DNA of 64,000 nt, from NCBI RefSeq assembly GCF_904849725.1, contig NC_058524.1, positions 510,368,263 to 510,432,262 on the forward strand, given 5' to 3'. The DNA comes from Hordeum vulgare subsp. vulgare. Its lineage: Eukaryota > Streptophyta > Magnoliopsida > Poales > Poaceae. The notes under the pieces were generated by a model, which had not been told where the DNA came from, did no database searches, and was given only the letters and a program-made list of their open reading frames with translations. Positions 1-10,908 of the stretch are shown here, piece after piece (the first letter of the stretch is position 1; each line of letters begins with the position of its first letter). Position numbers and translations under genes: made by a program.

Positions 1-874
1 CAATCCAACCGTTCAAATGCTCTAGTTGCTGAGAAGGCGGAGAGTCGCAATCGAATCTTGTTTTAGGATAGGGGTTCGATTTGTGTTGAAATTGACAATT
101 CCTTCGTTGTTGAGACGCTCTAGCGAGTCATTCATTACAAATTTCTAGCAAGTCATTCATTACAAATTTTGCTCTTTCCTGTTATTGCTTATGTCAAGGC
201 TGTCAAATCGGCCTCGATGAAGGCCATTGGAAGAGAAAGTAAAGTCGTGGACCATGAATTGGAAGCTTATGCAACAGTACGTGTTGATGTGCTTAAAGTG
301 GTTGGTGTACCATTTAGACTACAGCCCTATGTGGCCAACAATTGTATTATGAGTGATGACAATATATAAGTAGCATTTTTTCCACACAGTGATATTAATA
401 TGGTTAGGTAAATCATGAGCTAACTTACTGAAATATGTATGTCCACATTGTAACGCATGAAAAATTATATAAAGAAATATAAACATTCTACTAGTATGAA
501 ATGTTTCACTAAACATGTATATTTGAAAACAAAAGAGAGAGTAATGCTACACCTATGAAAACACTATTTTACTGGTCAAAACTAGGAGGGGCCACCCTAA
601 AATTTGAGTGAGGATAAGGACACATACTTTCATAGAGCAAGTCCATAAGTCGAAGTGTAAAATTAGGTTCCGTGTCGTGTAACCAGCTCACCAGGGTTTT
701 AGTTTCACACTTGACATTGATGATCACATCTTTTTGAATTTATTTCAGGCTTTACAATGATGCTCATTCAGTGAAGAAGACGTTTCTATCGATTATGAGA
801 CGTATATAATGACTTCATCAATCTTAAGATATTGTGTTGGATCAATATCTTGGACATGTTCAAATAGATAGGGT
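1..874. other. Left flank of CACTA element 1, no gene recognised
   Basis: This stretch lies outside the first CACTA element. It has only short open frames, none with a family I recognise. The one clear structure is a 25-bp direct repeat at 119-168. It is probably intergenic or old element debris. Confidence 0.5.
119..168. repeat. 25-bp tandem direct repeat, two copies
   Basis: Two adjacent 25-bp units (119-143 and 144-168) share the core GTCATTCATTACAAATT and differ at one base (TAGCGAG versus TAGCAAG). This looks like a simple local duplication with no evident function. Confidence 0.8.
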
Positions 875-1114
875 CACTAGTCGAAAACGGGCCTTTGGCC
901 TGGACCCTTTAGTCCCGGCCTCCCTCTGGGCCGGGACTAAAGGCCCGGCCACGTTGCCCCAAATCGCAATGTCGCCCATGAGGCTTTGGTCCCGGCCCGT
1001 AAGGAGCCTTTAGTCCCGGTTTGTGTCTCAAACCGGGACTAAAGGGCTACGCGGTGTGCAGCCCGCATGTTCGCCACCTTTAGTCCCGGTTTGTGTCTCA
1101 AACCGGGACTAAAG
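875..1114 (+). repeat. CACTA 1 left terminus with subterminal hairpin motifs
   Basis: The terminal repeat starts at 875. It is followed by several copies of the motif CTTTAGTCCCGG facing its complement. Two 37-nt units at 1008-1044 and 1078-1114 are identical hairpins with a GTTTGTGTCTCAAAC loop side. In En/Spm-type elements such subterminal repeats bind the TNPA-class protein. That role here is inferred. Confidence 0.85.
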
Positions 1115-1120
1115 TCCTCT

Positions 1121-1132
1121 GCCTATATATAT
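1121..1132 (+). promoter_or_regulatory. TATA box, candidate TnpD promoter
   Basis: The sequence GCCTATATATATT begins seven bases after the last subterminal hairpin and about 300 bp before the transposase start codon. The same hairpin-then-TATA layout recurs at 8744 and 10821 in this element. Promoter function is inferred from position and motif. Confidence 0.55.
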
Positions 1133-1432
1133 TGGCCAGAGCCCCCCTCTCCCCTCTTCCTTGCATTTTTCTTGGATGGAAGAGTGTGGGTGTGTGCTAG
1201 CTCTCCATTTTTCTTGGATGCACTAGAGGTGTTTGTTGAAATGTGTGTTAGAGCGATGCCGCTTCAGTTCACCGAACACAACTACGATATGAGATGCCCG
1301 AGCCATGCTTAAACCTATTCCTCTTTATTTCTACTTATTCTAAAAGGTTAGCAACTATATTTCCTCGTTTAGACCGTGCGGTACTAATTTTTAGGATCGT
1401 GATTGTATTTGATATACTGTCGTATAACGCAG

Positions 1433-4400
1433 ATGAGCCATCCATGGATGTACGGTGATCGACGCACAACAGCTTACAGAGAAGGTGTGCATTCTTTTCG
1501 AGATGCAGTCGATGCGAACAAGCATGGTGGTGGCTATATGTTTTGTCCATGTGTTGAATGTCGGAATGAGAAGGATTACACTTCCTCAAGAGTCATTCAG
1601 AGCCACTTGCTTCGGTCCGGTTTTATGTCGGGCTATAATGTTTGGACCAAGCACGGAGAAAGAGGGGTTATGATGGAAGACGACGATGAAGAAGAAGAGA
1701 ACGATGATGACAACTACCGATCTATGTTCCCTGAGTATGATGATACCGCAATGGAAGACAATGTAGAAGAAGATCAGGATGAAGAATGGGAACCAGATGA
1801 GCCCGCTCATGATCTTGGCCGGGTCATTTCTGATGCACGGCGAGGTTGCGACACAGAAAAGGAGAGGTTGCAGTTCGAGCAGATGTTACAGGACCACAAC
1901 AAATTGTTGTACCCAACTTGTGAAGATGGCCAGAAGAAGCTGGGTAGCACACTGGAATTTCTAAAGTGGAAGGCAGAGACCGGTGTGACTGACTCGTCAT
2001 TCAAAAAGTTGTTGGTACTGATGAAGAAGATGCTTCCAAGAAAGAACGAATTGCCCGCCAGCACATACGAAGCAAAGAAGGTTGTCTGCGCTCTCGGATT
2101 AGACGTGCAGAAGATACATGCATGCCCTAATGACTGCATCCTCTACCGCGGTGGGAAGTACGAGAATATGGATAAATGCCCGGTATGCACTGCATTGTGG
2201 TATAAGATCAGAAAAGATGACCCTGGTGATATTGAGGGCGAGCCACCCAGGAAGAGGGTTCCTGCCAAGGTGATGTGGTATGCTCCTATAATACCACGGT
2301 TGAAACGTTTGTTCAGAAATAAAGATCATGTGAAGTTGTTGCGATGGCACATGGAAGATCGTATGAAAGACGATAAGTTGAGGCACACCGCTGATGGTCG
2401 GCAGTGGAGAAAAATTGAGAGAGAGTTCCCGAGATTTGCAGCTGACGCAAGGAACTTATGGTTTGGTCTGAGTACAGATGGCATGAATCCTTTTGGGGAG
2501 CAGAGTTGCAGTCACAGCACCTGGCCCGTTACTCTATGTATCTACAACCTTCCTCCTTGGTTGTGCATGAAGCGGAAGTTCATTATGATGTCAGTGCTTA
2601 TCCAAGTTCCAAAGCAACCCGGCAACAATATTGATGTGTAACTAAGGCCATTAGTTGATGAACTTTTACAGCTGTGGGCCGAACCAGGTGTATGTGTGTG
2701 GGACAAGCACAAACAAGAGGAATTTGACCTTCGAGCGTTGCTTTTCGTAACCATCAATGATTGGCCTGCTCTTAGTAACATTTCCAGACAGTCAAATAAG
2801 GGATACAATGCATGCACGCACTGTTTGGATTAGACAGAAAGAATATATCTGGACAAATGTAGGAAGAATGTGTACTCGTACAATCGTCGTTTTCTTCCGC
2901 CCAAGCATCCCTTAAATAAAAAAGTCAAGCATTTCAATGGCAAGGCAGAACCCCGGGGAAGCCTGTCATCCGTACTGGTGCTGAAGTATTTGATATGGTC
3001 AAATATTTAAAAGTAATCTTTGGAAAGGGTCCTGGCAGCCAACCTGTTCCTAACGGCCCTGATAAGCGCGTACCCATGTGGAAGAAGAAATCTATATTTT
3101 GGGAGCTACCCTACTGGGAAGTCCATGAGGTCCGCTCGGCAATCGACGTGATGCACCTGATGAAGAATCTCTGCGTGAATATTCTAGGCTTCCTGGGCTT
3201 GTATGGGAAGTCAAAAGATACACCGGAAGTACGGGAGGACCAAGAACGTCATAAAGGAAGAGATGGCATGTATCCAGGGCAGTTTCAAGGGCGTGCCAGC
3301 TACGCTCTTACTAAGGAAGAGAAGGAAATCTTCTTTGAAGTCCTTTTCAGTATCAAGGTCCCGACTAGTTTCTCGTCGAATATAAAGGGAATCGTAAATA
3401 TGAAAGACAAAAAATTCGAAAACCTAAAGGCTCATGACTGCCACGTGCTTATGACGCAATTGCTTCCGGTTGTATTGAGGGTAATTCTACCGGAAAATGT
3501 TCGCCTGGCAATTGTGAAGGTATGTGCATTCCTCAATGCAATTTCTCAGAAGGTAATCGATCGAGAAAGTCTATTAGGGTTACATATTGATGTGGTCCAA
3601 TGTCTGGTCAGCTTTGAGTTGTTGTTCCCGCCATCCTTCTTCAATATAATGACACACCTCCTAGTTCACCTAGTCAAAGAGATTAGAATTCTCGGTCCTG
3701 TGTTTCTACACAATATGTTCCCCTTCAAGAGGTTCATGGGAGTCTTAAAGAAATATGTTTGTAACCGTGCTAGGCCAGAAGGAAGCATCTCCAAGGGCTA
3801 TGGAACAGAGGAGGTCATTGAGTTTTGTGTGGACTTTCTTCCTGACCTTAAGCCAATTGGTGTTCCTGAATCTCGGCATGAGGGTAGGCTGACAGGAAAA
3901 GGCACACAAGGAAGGAAAGCAAAAGTATGTATGGAAGGGCATTCTTTCTCTCAAGCACACTACACAGTTCTACACAATTCCACCGTGGTGGCTCCGTATA
4001 TCGTGAGACACAAGAATATTCTATGCTCCGAAAACCCGGGGAAGGATGACTCTTGGATTAAAGGGGAACACGAGAAGACTTTTGGCAGTTGGTTGCAGAC
4101 ACATCTCATTAATGACGACACCGTTGGAGATCAGCTGTACTGTTTGGCCAGGCCACCATCTTCGACTATATGTACTTTCCAAGGGTATGAGATAAATGGG
4201 AATACATTTTACACGGTTGCCCAAGATAAAAAGAGCACCAACCAAAGTATGTGTGTCCACTTTGATGCAACAGACGAGAATGGGCACTGTTTGGAAACAT
4301 ATTACGGGTACATAGAGGAGATATGGGAACTTGACTATGGACCTACTTTTAAGATCCCTTTGTTTTGGTGCAAATGGGTGAAGCTGACAGGAGGCGGGGT

Positions 4401-4749
4401 AGTTGTAGACCAAAAGTAAGGCATGACAACAGTGGATCTCAACAATCTTGCGTACATGGACGAACCATTTGTCCTAGCCAATGATGTCGCTCAGGTTTTC
4501 TATGTGAAGGACATGTCTACAAAAACGAGAAAAAGAAATCAACAAAAGAAGATATCGTCCGATGAGCCAAAACGCCTCATAGTTCTTTTAGGGAAAAGAA
4601 ACATCGTGGGAGTAGATGACAAGACAGACATGTCAGTAGATTATAATAAGTTTCATGAAATTCCGCCCTTCAAAGTGAAAACTGACCCAAGCATCCTACT
4701 GAATGATGAAGATTCTCCATGGCTACAACACAAAAGAAAACAGAAATAA
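1433..4749 (+). pseudogene. TnpD/TNP2-type CACTA transposase, broken
   Basis: This is the main transposase of the element. I chose ATG 1433 (MSHPWMYGDRR) because it follows an acceptor-like GCAG and opens the Transpos_assoc domain, whose Cys-rich motif FCPCVECRN is visible. An acidic linker follows, then the TNP2 domain (about 1800-3350, with CPNDCILYRG and WKKKSIFWELPYW), a DUF4218 region (about 3400-3850, KAHDCHVLMTQLLP) and a DUF4216-like C-terminus (about 4100-4700, LANDVAQVFYVKDM). In-frame stops lie at 2639-2641 (TAA), 2831-2833 (TAG) and 4417-4419 (TAA). A frameshift lies near 2950-2960. The protein family is certain, and this copy cannot make a full-length product. Introns were not modelled. 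Confidence 0.93.
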
Positions 4750-4917
4750 TAGATAGGAATATTGGTGCAATAATGCAATAATGTATTAAACCTTTTATGT
4801 AATGCATGTATGGAATGTACTAAACCTTTTAGTTTTGAATTATTTATTCAATTTCAAACACTTTTCATTTTCATAGTTTTGTCAAATTCTCAAATATGCA
4901 AAAAGAATTTTAATAAA
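4750..4917. other. AT-rich 3' flank of TnpD with a partial 163-bp repeat unit
   Basis: No coding potential is seen. From 4841 the sequence matches the 163-bp unit found at 7663-8225 (AGTTTTGAATTATTTATTC). The 338-bp array that follows is therefore embedded inside an older AT-rich array. Confidence 0.7.
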
Positions 4918-7662
4918 CCTTTGTAAGAGATGAGTTCTCGTTCGAAACCCTGATACTTCGAGAGAGATTGTCCGTTCTGTACACGAAGTGCATCCAGTTT
5001 TTGTCGTAGCCCTCTCAACTTTTTAACACATGCTATGTGGGTGAAATGATGATAGCATGCCAAATTTCAACATTTTCAGAGTTCATTTGTAGTGCTTTTC
5101 AATTTTAGGGTCAACTAGCTCAAAAAAAATAAGTAAATGCACGAAATATACCAAATGAAGTCAGAAATTGTTGAAATTTTGTGATGTGCCTTTGAATGGT
5201 GCATTTTGAACACACAAAAAGTATGGAGTTCAAATAATTTCAAAAAAAATGAAATCCCTTTGTAAGAGATGAGTTCTCGTTCGAAACCGTGATACTTCGA
5301 GAGAGATTGTCCGTTTTGTACACGAAGTGCATCCAGTTTTTGTCGTAGCCCTCTCAACTTTTTAACACATGTTATGTGGGTGAAATGATGATAGCATGCC
5401 AACTTTCAACATTTTCAGAGATCATTTGTAGTGCTTTTCAATTTCAGGGTCAACTAGCCCAAAAAAACAAAAGTAAATGCACGAAGAATACCAACTTAAG
5501 TCAGAAATTGTTGAAATTTTGTGATGTGCCTTTGAATGGTGCATTTTGAACAAACAAAAAGTATGGAGTTCAAATAAGTTCAAAAAAATGAAATCCCTTT
5601 GTAAGAGATGAGTTCTCGTTCGAAACCGTGATACTTCGAGAGAAATTGTCCGTTTTGTACACGAAGTGCAACCAGTTTTTGTCGTAGCCCTCTCAACTTG
5701 GTAACACATGCTATGTGTGAAATGATGATAGCATGCCAACTTTCAACATTTTCAGAGTTCATTTGTAGTGCTTTTCTATTTTAGGGTCAACTAGACCAAA
5801 AAAACAAAAGTAAATGCACGAAGAATACCAAATTAAGTCAGAAATTGTTGAAATTTTGTGATGTGCCTTTGAATGGTGCATTTTGAACACACAAAAAGTT
5901 TGGAGTTCAAATAAGTTCAAAAAATGAAATCCCTTTGTAAGAGATGAGTTCTCGTTCGAAACCATGATACTTCGAGAGAGATTGTCCGTTTTGTACACGA
6001 AGTGCATCCAGTTTTTGTCGTAGCCCTCTCAACTTTTTAACACATTCTATGTAGGTGAAATGGTGATAGCATGCCAACTTTTAACATTTTCAGAGTTCAT
6101 TTGTAGTGCTTTCCAATTTCAGGGTCAACTAGCCCAAAAAACAAAAGTAAATGCACGAAATATACCAAATGAAGTCAGAAATTGTTGAAATTTTGTGATG
6201 TGCCTTTGAATGGTGCATTTTGAACACACAAAAAGTATGGAGTTCAAATAAGTTCAAAAAAATGAAATCCCTTTGTAAGAGATGAGTTCTCGTTCGAAAC
6301 CCTGATACTTCGAGAGAGATTGTCCGTTCTGTACACGAAGTGCATCCAGTTTTTCTCGTAGCCCTCTCAACTTTTTAACACATGCTATGTGGGTGAAATG
6401 ATGATAGCATGCCAAATTTCAACATTTTCAGAGTTCATTTGTAGTACTTTTCAATTTTAGGGTCAACTAGCTCAAAAAACAAAAGTAAATGCACGAAGAA
6501 TACCAAATTAAGTCAGAAATTGTTGAAATTTTGTGATGTGCTTTTGAATAGTGCATTTTGGACACACAAAAATTATGGAGTTCAAATAAGTTCAAAAAAA
6601 TGAAATCCCTTTGTAAGAGATGAGTTCTCGTTCGAAACCCTGATACTTCGAGAGAGATTGTTCGTTTTGTACACGAAGTGCATCCAGTTTTTGTCGTAGC
6701 CCTCTCAACTTTTTAACACATGCTATGTGGGTGAAATGATGATAGCATGCCAACTTTCAACATTTTCAGAGTTCATTTGTAGTGTTTTTCAATTTTAGGG
6801 TCAACTAGCTCAAAAAAAATAAGTAAATGTACGAAATATACCAAATGAAGTCAGAAATTGTTGAAATTTTGTGATGTGCCTTTGAATGGTGCATTTTGAA
6901 CACACAAAAAGTATGGAGTTCAAATAAGTTCAAAAAAATGAAATCCCTTTGTAAGAGATGAGTTCTCGTTCGAACCCTGATACTTCGAGAGAGATTGTCC
7001 GTTTTGTACACGAAGTGCATCCAGTTTTTATCGTAGCCCTCTCAACTTTTTAACACATGCTATGTGGGAGAAATGATGATAGCATGCCAACTTTCAACAT
7101 TTTCAGAGTTCATTTGTAGTGCTTTTCAATTTTAGGGTCAACTAGCTCAAACAAAATAAGTAAATGCACGAAATATACCAAATGAAGTCAGAAATTGTTG
7201 AAATTTTGTGATGTGCCTTTGAATGGTGCATTTTGAACACACAAAAAGTATGGAGTTAAAATAAGTTCAAAAAAGAGAAATCCCTTTGTAAGAGATGAGT
7301 TCTCGTTCGAAACCCTGATACTTCGAGAGAGATTGTCTGTTTTCTACACGAAGTGCATCCAGTTTTTGTCGTAGCCCTCTCACCTTTTTAACACATGCTA
7401 TGTGGGTGAAATGATGATAGCATGCGAACTTTCAACATTTTTAGAGTTCATTGGTAGTGCTTTTCAATTTCAGGGTCAACTAGCCCAAAAAAACAAAAGT
7501 AAATGCACGAAGAATACCAAACTAAGTCAGAAATTGTTGATAATTTGTGACGTGCCTTTGAATGGTACATTTTGAATACACAAAAAGTATGGAGTTTAAA
7601 TAAGTTCAAAAAAATGAAATCCCTTTGTAAGAGATGAGTTCTCGTTCGAAACCTTGATACAT
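4918..7662 (+). repeat. Tandem array of ~338-bp units inside CACTA 1, about 8 copies
   Basis: The phase marker TTGTAAGAGATGAGTTCTCG recurs at 4921, 5260, 5599, 5935, 6273, 6611, 6949, 7286 and 7625, a spacing of 336-339 bp. Copies differ by scattered substitutions and small indels. Short open frames recur on the minus strand in each unit but start and stop inconsistently, so I do not call genes. The same unit, inverted, forms the long array at 56439-64000. Confidence 0.95.
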
Positions 7663-8224
7663 GGTTTAATTGAAAATAACAAAATAGTTAATAGTTTGGA
7701 TAGTCGAAATAATTAATTTTGAAAATAGAAAATAGTTTTGAATTATTTATTCAATTTTAAACACTTTTCATTATCATAGTTTTGTCAAATTCTCAAATAT
7801 GCAAAAAGAATTTTAATAAACGTAGTTTTTAATTGAAAATAACAAAATAGTTAATAGTTTGGATAGTCAAAATAATTAATTTTGAAAATAGAAAATAGTT
7901 TTGAATTATTTATTCAATTTCAAACACTTTTCATTTTCATAGTTTTGTCAAATTCTCAAATATGCAAAAAGAATTTTAATAAACATAGTTTTTAATTAAA
8001 AATAACAAAATAATTAATAGTTTGGATAGTCAAAATAATTAATTTTTAAAAAAGAAAATAGTTTTGAATTATTTATTCAATTTTAAACACTTTTCATTTT
8101 CATAGTTTTGTCAAATTCTCAAATATGCAAAAAGAATTTTTAATAAACATAGTTTTTAATTGAAAATAACAAAATAGTTAATAGTTTGGATAGTCAAAAT
8201 GATTAATTTTGAAAATAGAAAAAA
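7663..8224 (+). repeat. AT-rich tandem array, 163-bp unit, about 3.5 copies
   Basis: The marker AGTTTTGAATTATTTATTC recurs at 7734, 7897 and 8060, exactly 163 bp apart, and a partial unit ends near 8224. The matching inverted array in the second CACTA is at 55690-56438. Confidence 0.92.
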
Positions 8225-8330
8225 ATTGAAACTATATGAGAATTTATAGAGAAAATTCAACATAAATTCAAAGTGACCTCACTTTGAATTCAGGTTGAAT
8301 TTTCTCCATAATTTCGAATATAGTTTCAAT
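8225..8330. repeat. 106-bp imperfect inverted repeat (hairpin), AT-rich
   Basis: The left arm begins ATTGAAACTATATGAG. The right arm ends with its near complement, ATATAGTTTCAAT. The centre near 8277 reads AAAGTGACCTCACTTT. The same palindrome is kept in the second CACTA at 55576-55681. Confidence 0.85.
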
Positions 8331-8461
8331 TTTTAAATTTATAGTCTGTTTAGGCCCGTAAGTCTGCTTTAGAGAGGAGCTCGATGGAGATGCTGCGACG
8401 GGGCTTATAAACTAGTGTGAGTGCCCCACGCTGGGCGAGGTGGGACTAAACTTATCGTGCA

Positions 8462-8741
8462 GCCAGTGGAGGGGCTTTAGTCCCTGGTGGAGCCACGACC
8501 CGGGACTAAAGCCCCTCGCCTGCCGCCTGCCGAAAAGGGGCCTTTAGTCCCGGGTCGGGGCTCGAGCCGGGACTAAAGACACCCTTTAGTCCCGGCTCGA
8601 GCCCCGAACCGGGACTAAAGGCCCATGCTTCCCGCCTTTTGGTCTGCCGAAAAAGGGTCTTTAGTCTCGGGTCGTGGCTCCACCCGGGACTAAAGGGTGT
8701 CTTTAGTCCCGGTTCGAGCCCCGAACCGGGACTAAAGATCC
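8462..8741. repeat. Internal cluster of CTTTAGTCCCGG hairpins
   Basis: At least three face-to-face motif pairs (CTTTAGTCCC...GGGACTAAAG) of the same type as the element ends lie here in the middle of the element. A TATA box follows at once. This may be a duplicated terminal or promoter module, or the relic of a smaller CACTA derivative. The counterpart in the second CACTA is 55166-55470. Confidence 0.85.
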
Positions 8742-8743
8742 TA

Positions 8744-8754
8744 CTATATATACG
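8744..8754 (+). promoter_or_regulatory. TATA box, internal promoter candidate
   Basis: CTATATATACGG follows the internal hairpin cluster, and a pyrimidine-rich leader (ATTCTCTTCTTCCTCTCGC) follows it. The motif is kept at 55152-55162 on the minus strand of the second CACTA. It could drive the small ORF at 9941 or the PTTA gene. Confidence 0.5.
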
Positions 8755-8769
8755 GCGCGGACGAAAATC

Positions 8770-8960
8770 CAAATCCATTCTCTTCTTCCTCTCGCTTGCT
8801 TCTCCTGCCCGGCGCGGCAACACACGAACTCCTCGACGCCGCCAGGCTGCCCGCCGTCGCCGCCGCCCTGCCGTCCTCCTCGCCGACCTCCTCGTCGCCC
8901 TGCCGTCCTCCTCGCCGACGCCGTCGCCCTGCCCACTCCGGTAAGCCCCCCGCCCCCTCC
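8770..8960 (+). other. GC-rich leader-like stretch
   Basis: This is a CCG/GCC-rich tract with several overlapping open frames that look like base-composition artefacts. It ends near a possible donor (CCGGTAAGCC, about 8938). It may be a 5' untranslated exon of a downstream CACTA gene. Confidence 0.4.
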
Positions 8961-9035
8961 TCCCCATGCCGAAGACGTACGAAGGACGAGCCGCCGGCGC
9001 CCGCCGGCAGGGACGCCACCGCCGCCGTCGTGCCG

Positions 9036-9770
9036 GTGATGAGGAGAAGAAAAGAAGAAAAAGGAGAAGAAAAGAAGAAAAAGGAGATGAAAAGAAGAAA
9101 AAGGAGAAGAAAACAAGAAAAAGGAGAAGAGAAGAAGAAAAGGCAGAAGAAAAGAAGAAAAAGGAGAAGAAAAGAAGAAAAGATTTTTTTTGTCATTTAA
9201 TTCCTATTGTTATTAGGTTTGTGCTAGATTATTAGGGATAGTAATATTTAGAATTACGTTAGGGTTACAAGAAGAAGAAAGATGAACAAAAATAAGAAAA
9301 TAAGATTAGGAAAAAGGAAAATAAGAAGAGGAGGAGAAGAAAAGATGACGCCACCACCGCCGTCGTGCCGGTGAGGAGGAGAAGTAGAAGAAGAAGGGAG
9401 GAGAAGTAGAAGAAGAGGAGGAGGATTAGAAGAAGAGGAGAAGAAAAGGAAGAAGAAGAGGAGGAGAAGAAGATTTTTTTTGTCATTTAATTCCTATTTT
9501 TATTAGGTCGGTGCTAGATTATTAGGGTTAGTAATATTTAGAATTAGGTTAGGCTTACAAGAAGAAGAAAGATGAACAAAAATAAGAAAATAAGATTAGG
9601 AAAAAGGAAAATAAGAAGAGGAGGAGAAGAAGATGACGGCACCGCCGCCGTCGTGCCGGTGAGGAGGAGAAGTAGAAGAAGAAGGGAGGAGAAGTAGAAG
9701 AAGAGGAGGAGGAGTAGAAGAAGAGGAGAAAAAAAGGAAGAAGAAGAGGAGGAGAAAAAGATTAATTAAT
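9036..9770 (+). repeat. GAAGAA/GAGGAG purine tract with a 290-bp tandem duplication
   Basis: The plus strand is nearly all purine over long runs. A block that starts AGATTTTTTTTGTCATTTAA at 9181 is repeated from 9471 with few changes, a period of 290 bp. No protein family is evident. The tract is absent from the second CACTA, where it falls within the deleted segment. Confidence 0.85.
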
Positions 9771-9887
9771 ATATTGTTGAACTAGTTGATTTAGTAAAAC
9801 TACTTTAATATATAGTTGAACTAGTTGATTTAATAAAACTACTTTAATATATAGTTGAACTAGTTGATTTAATAAAACTACTTTATT
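9771..9887 (+). repeat. 39-bp tandem repeat, three copies
   Basis: GTTGAACTAGTTGATTTA recurs at 9776, 9815 and 9854, a period of 39 bp. It lies between the purine tract and the small decayed ORF. Confidence 0.9.
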
Positions 9888-9940
9888 TTACTATATATAC
9901 AATTAGTTTATTTTTAGCAAGAAAATTAATTCATTTTACG

Positions 9941-10344
9941 ATGCCTATCCCGCATCCTCGTCGTCGACTCGGCGGTGGAAACCTGCTTGATCAGAGGGGC
10001 CATGTCCGGGACTGGGCTCCGCCCGGCTGGTATTGGGAGGTGCTACCTTCCGGGGGGGGCGTAGGTTGGTGTGGAGCCAGCCCGTTGTTGACCCGATCCT
10101 TGTTTGGTGGCGGTCGCGTGGGCCAGTGACGGTGCCGAGGCTTCCGGACACCGCGGAGGTGGTACGTCACCGTGTCAGCGAGGAGGATGAGCATGTCCGT
10201 CAATACATGGTTGCATTGGAGGGCAGGTTCGAGCATACCTGGTAGGTTCTTCAGGGATCTCACTGGAGCTATGATCCTGTGATGGTTCCTTCTCTTTGGG
10301 TGTCCACCGCCCGCGACGATACCCGTCGGGCGCAACGGTTCTAG
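9941..10344 (+). pseudogene. Small CACTA-internal ORF of unknown function, decayed
   Basis: The reading starts MPIPHPRRR at 9941 and continues GHVRDWAPPGWYWEVLPSGG. At an eight-G run (10052-10059) the frame shifts. The second frame continues with VTVPRLPDTAEVVRHRV and YMVALEGRFEHTW, meets TAG at 10243-10245, and then reads on (VLQGSHWSYDPVMVPS) to a final TAG at 10342-10344. Rejoined it would be about 134 residues. The long readable stretch on both sides of each break suggests that it was once coding. I recall similar ORFs in other Triticeae CACTA elements but cannot name a domain. Confidence 0.55.
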
Positions 10345-10820
10345 CTGTATTAGTGATGCTATATGTATGATAGTATTCGAGGAGTATTAGTGATAATATT
10401 CGACGATGTACGGACACAAGAGATGATGTAGTTTTGCTTATAATTGAATGCATGCTAATTTGAATACTACTTTATTTTACGATTTGGTTTTCCTTATTGA
10501 ATGCTCAAATTGGAAAAGTACTCCTACTTTGAATACTATGCAGAAATCTAGGAGTCCCGGGTGGAGCCACGACCCAGGACTAAAGTTGTTTTGGAACGGA
10601 GTTCCTGATAGAATAATTCTTTTTTGGTACAAAGTTCAACAAAGTCCTTTGACACTAGACAATGTGACATATAGAAGGGTAGATAAGATCAGGAAAAATA
10701 GGATCATTTTCTACGCATCTAGAATGTCGCCATTTTGTTAAATCCTTAAAGGTTAAGAGAATCCGTTAGACATATTTTATAGTTTTGGTTCTAGCCAAGA
10801 CCCGGGACTAAAGGTCCTCC
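10345..10820 (+). other. Non-coding spacer with two isolated CCCGGGACTAAAG-type motifs
   Basis: Copies of the subterminal motif occur near 10553-10585 and 10797-10813. I see no gene in this spacer. Confidence 0.5.
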
Positions 10821-10830
10821 TATATAAAAC
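10821..10830 (+). promoter_or_regulatory. TATA box, candidate promoter of the PTTA/Ulp1 gene
   Basis: TATATAAAAC lies just after a GGGACTAAAGG motif and about 80 bp before the start of the gene's first coding exon. This is the third hairpin-motif plus TATA arrangement in the element. Confidence 0.55.
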
Positions 10831-10908
10831 GACACATCAAAGTTTCCAACCCCTCTTATATAGTTTGTTAGTTTATTAGTTAATCAAATGTCCGTTTTTT
10901 GCAGAACT

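Noticed and set aside
169..369. 66-codon open frame in the left flank
   Set aside because: There is no recognisable family, no neighbouring exon and no further support.
5115..7020. Repeated 65-105-codon open frames on the minus strand
   Set aside because: They are the same segment of the 338-bp tandem unit read again and again. Starts and stops vary with small indels, and 338 bp is not a multiple of three.
4918..7662. Possible CRISPR-like regular repeat
   Set aside because: Units are contiguous 338-bp repeats without short repeat/spacer structure, in a plant transposon.
8506..9235. Several long overlapping open frames on both strands
   Set aside because: They fall in hairpin, GC-rich and GAAGAA-rich sequence, in several frames at once, with no recognisable domain.
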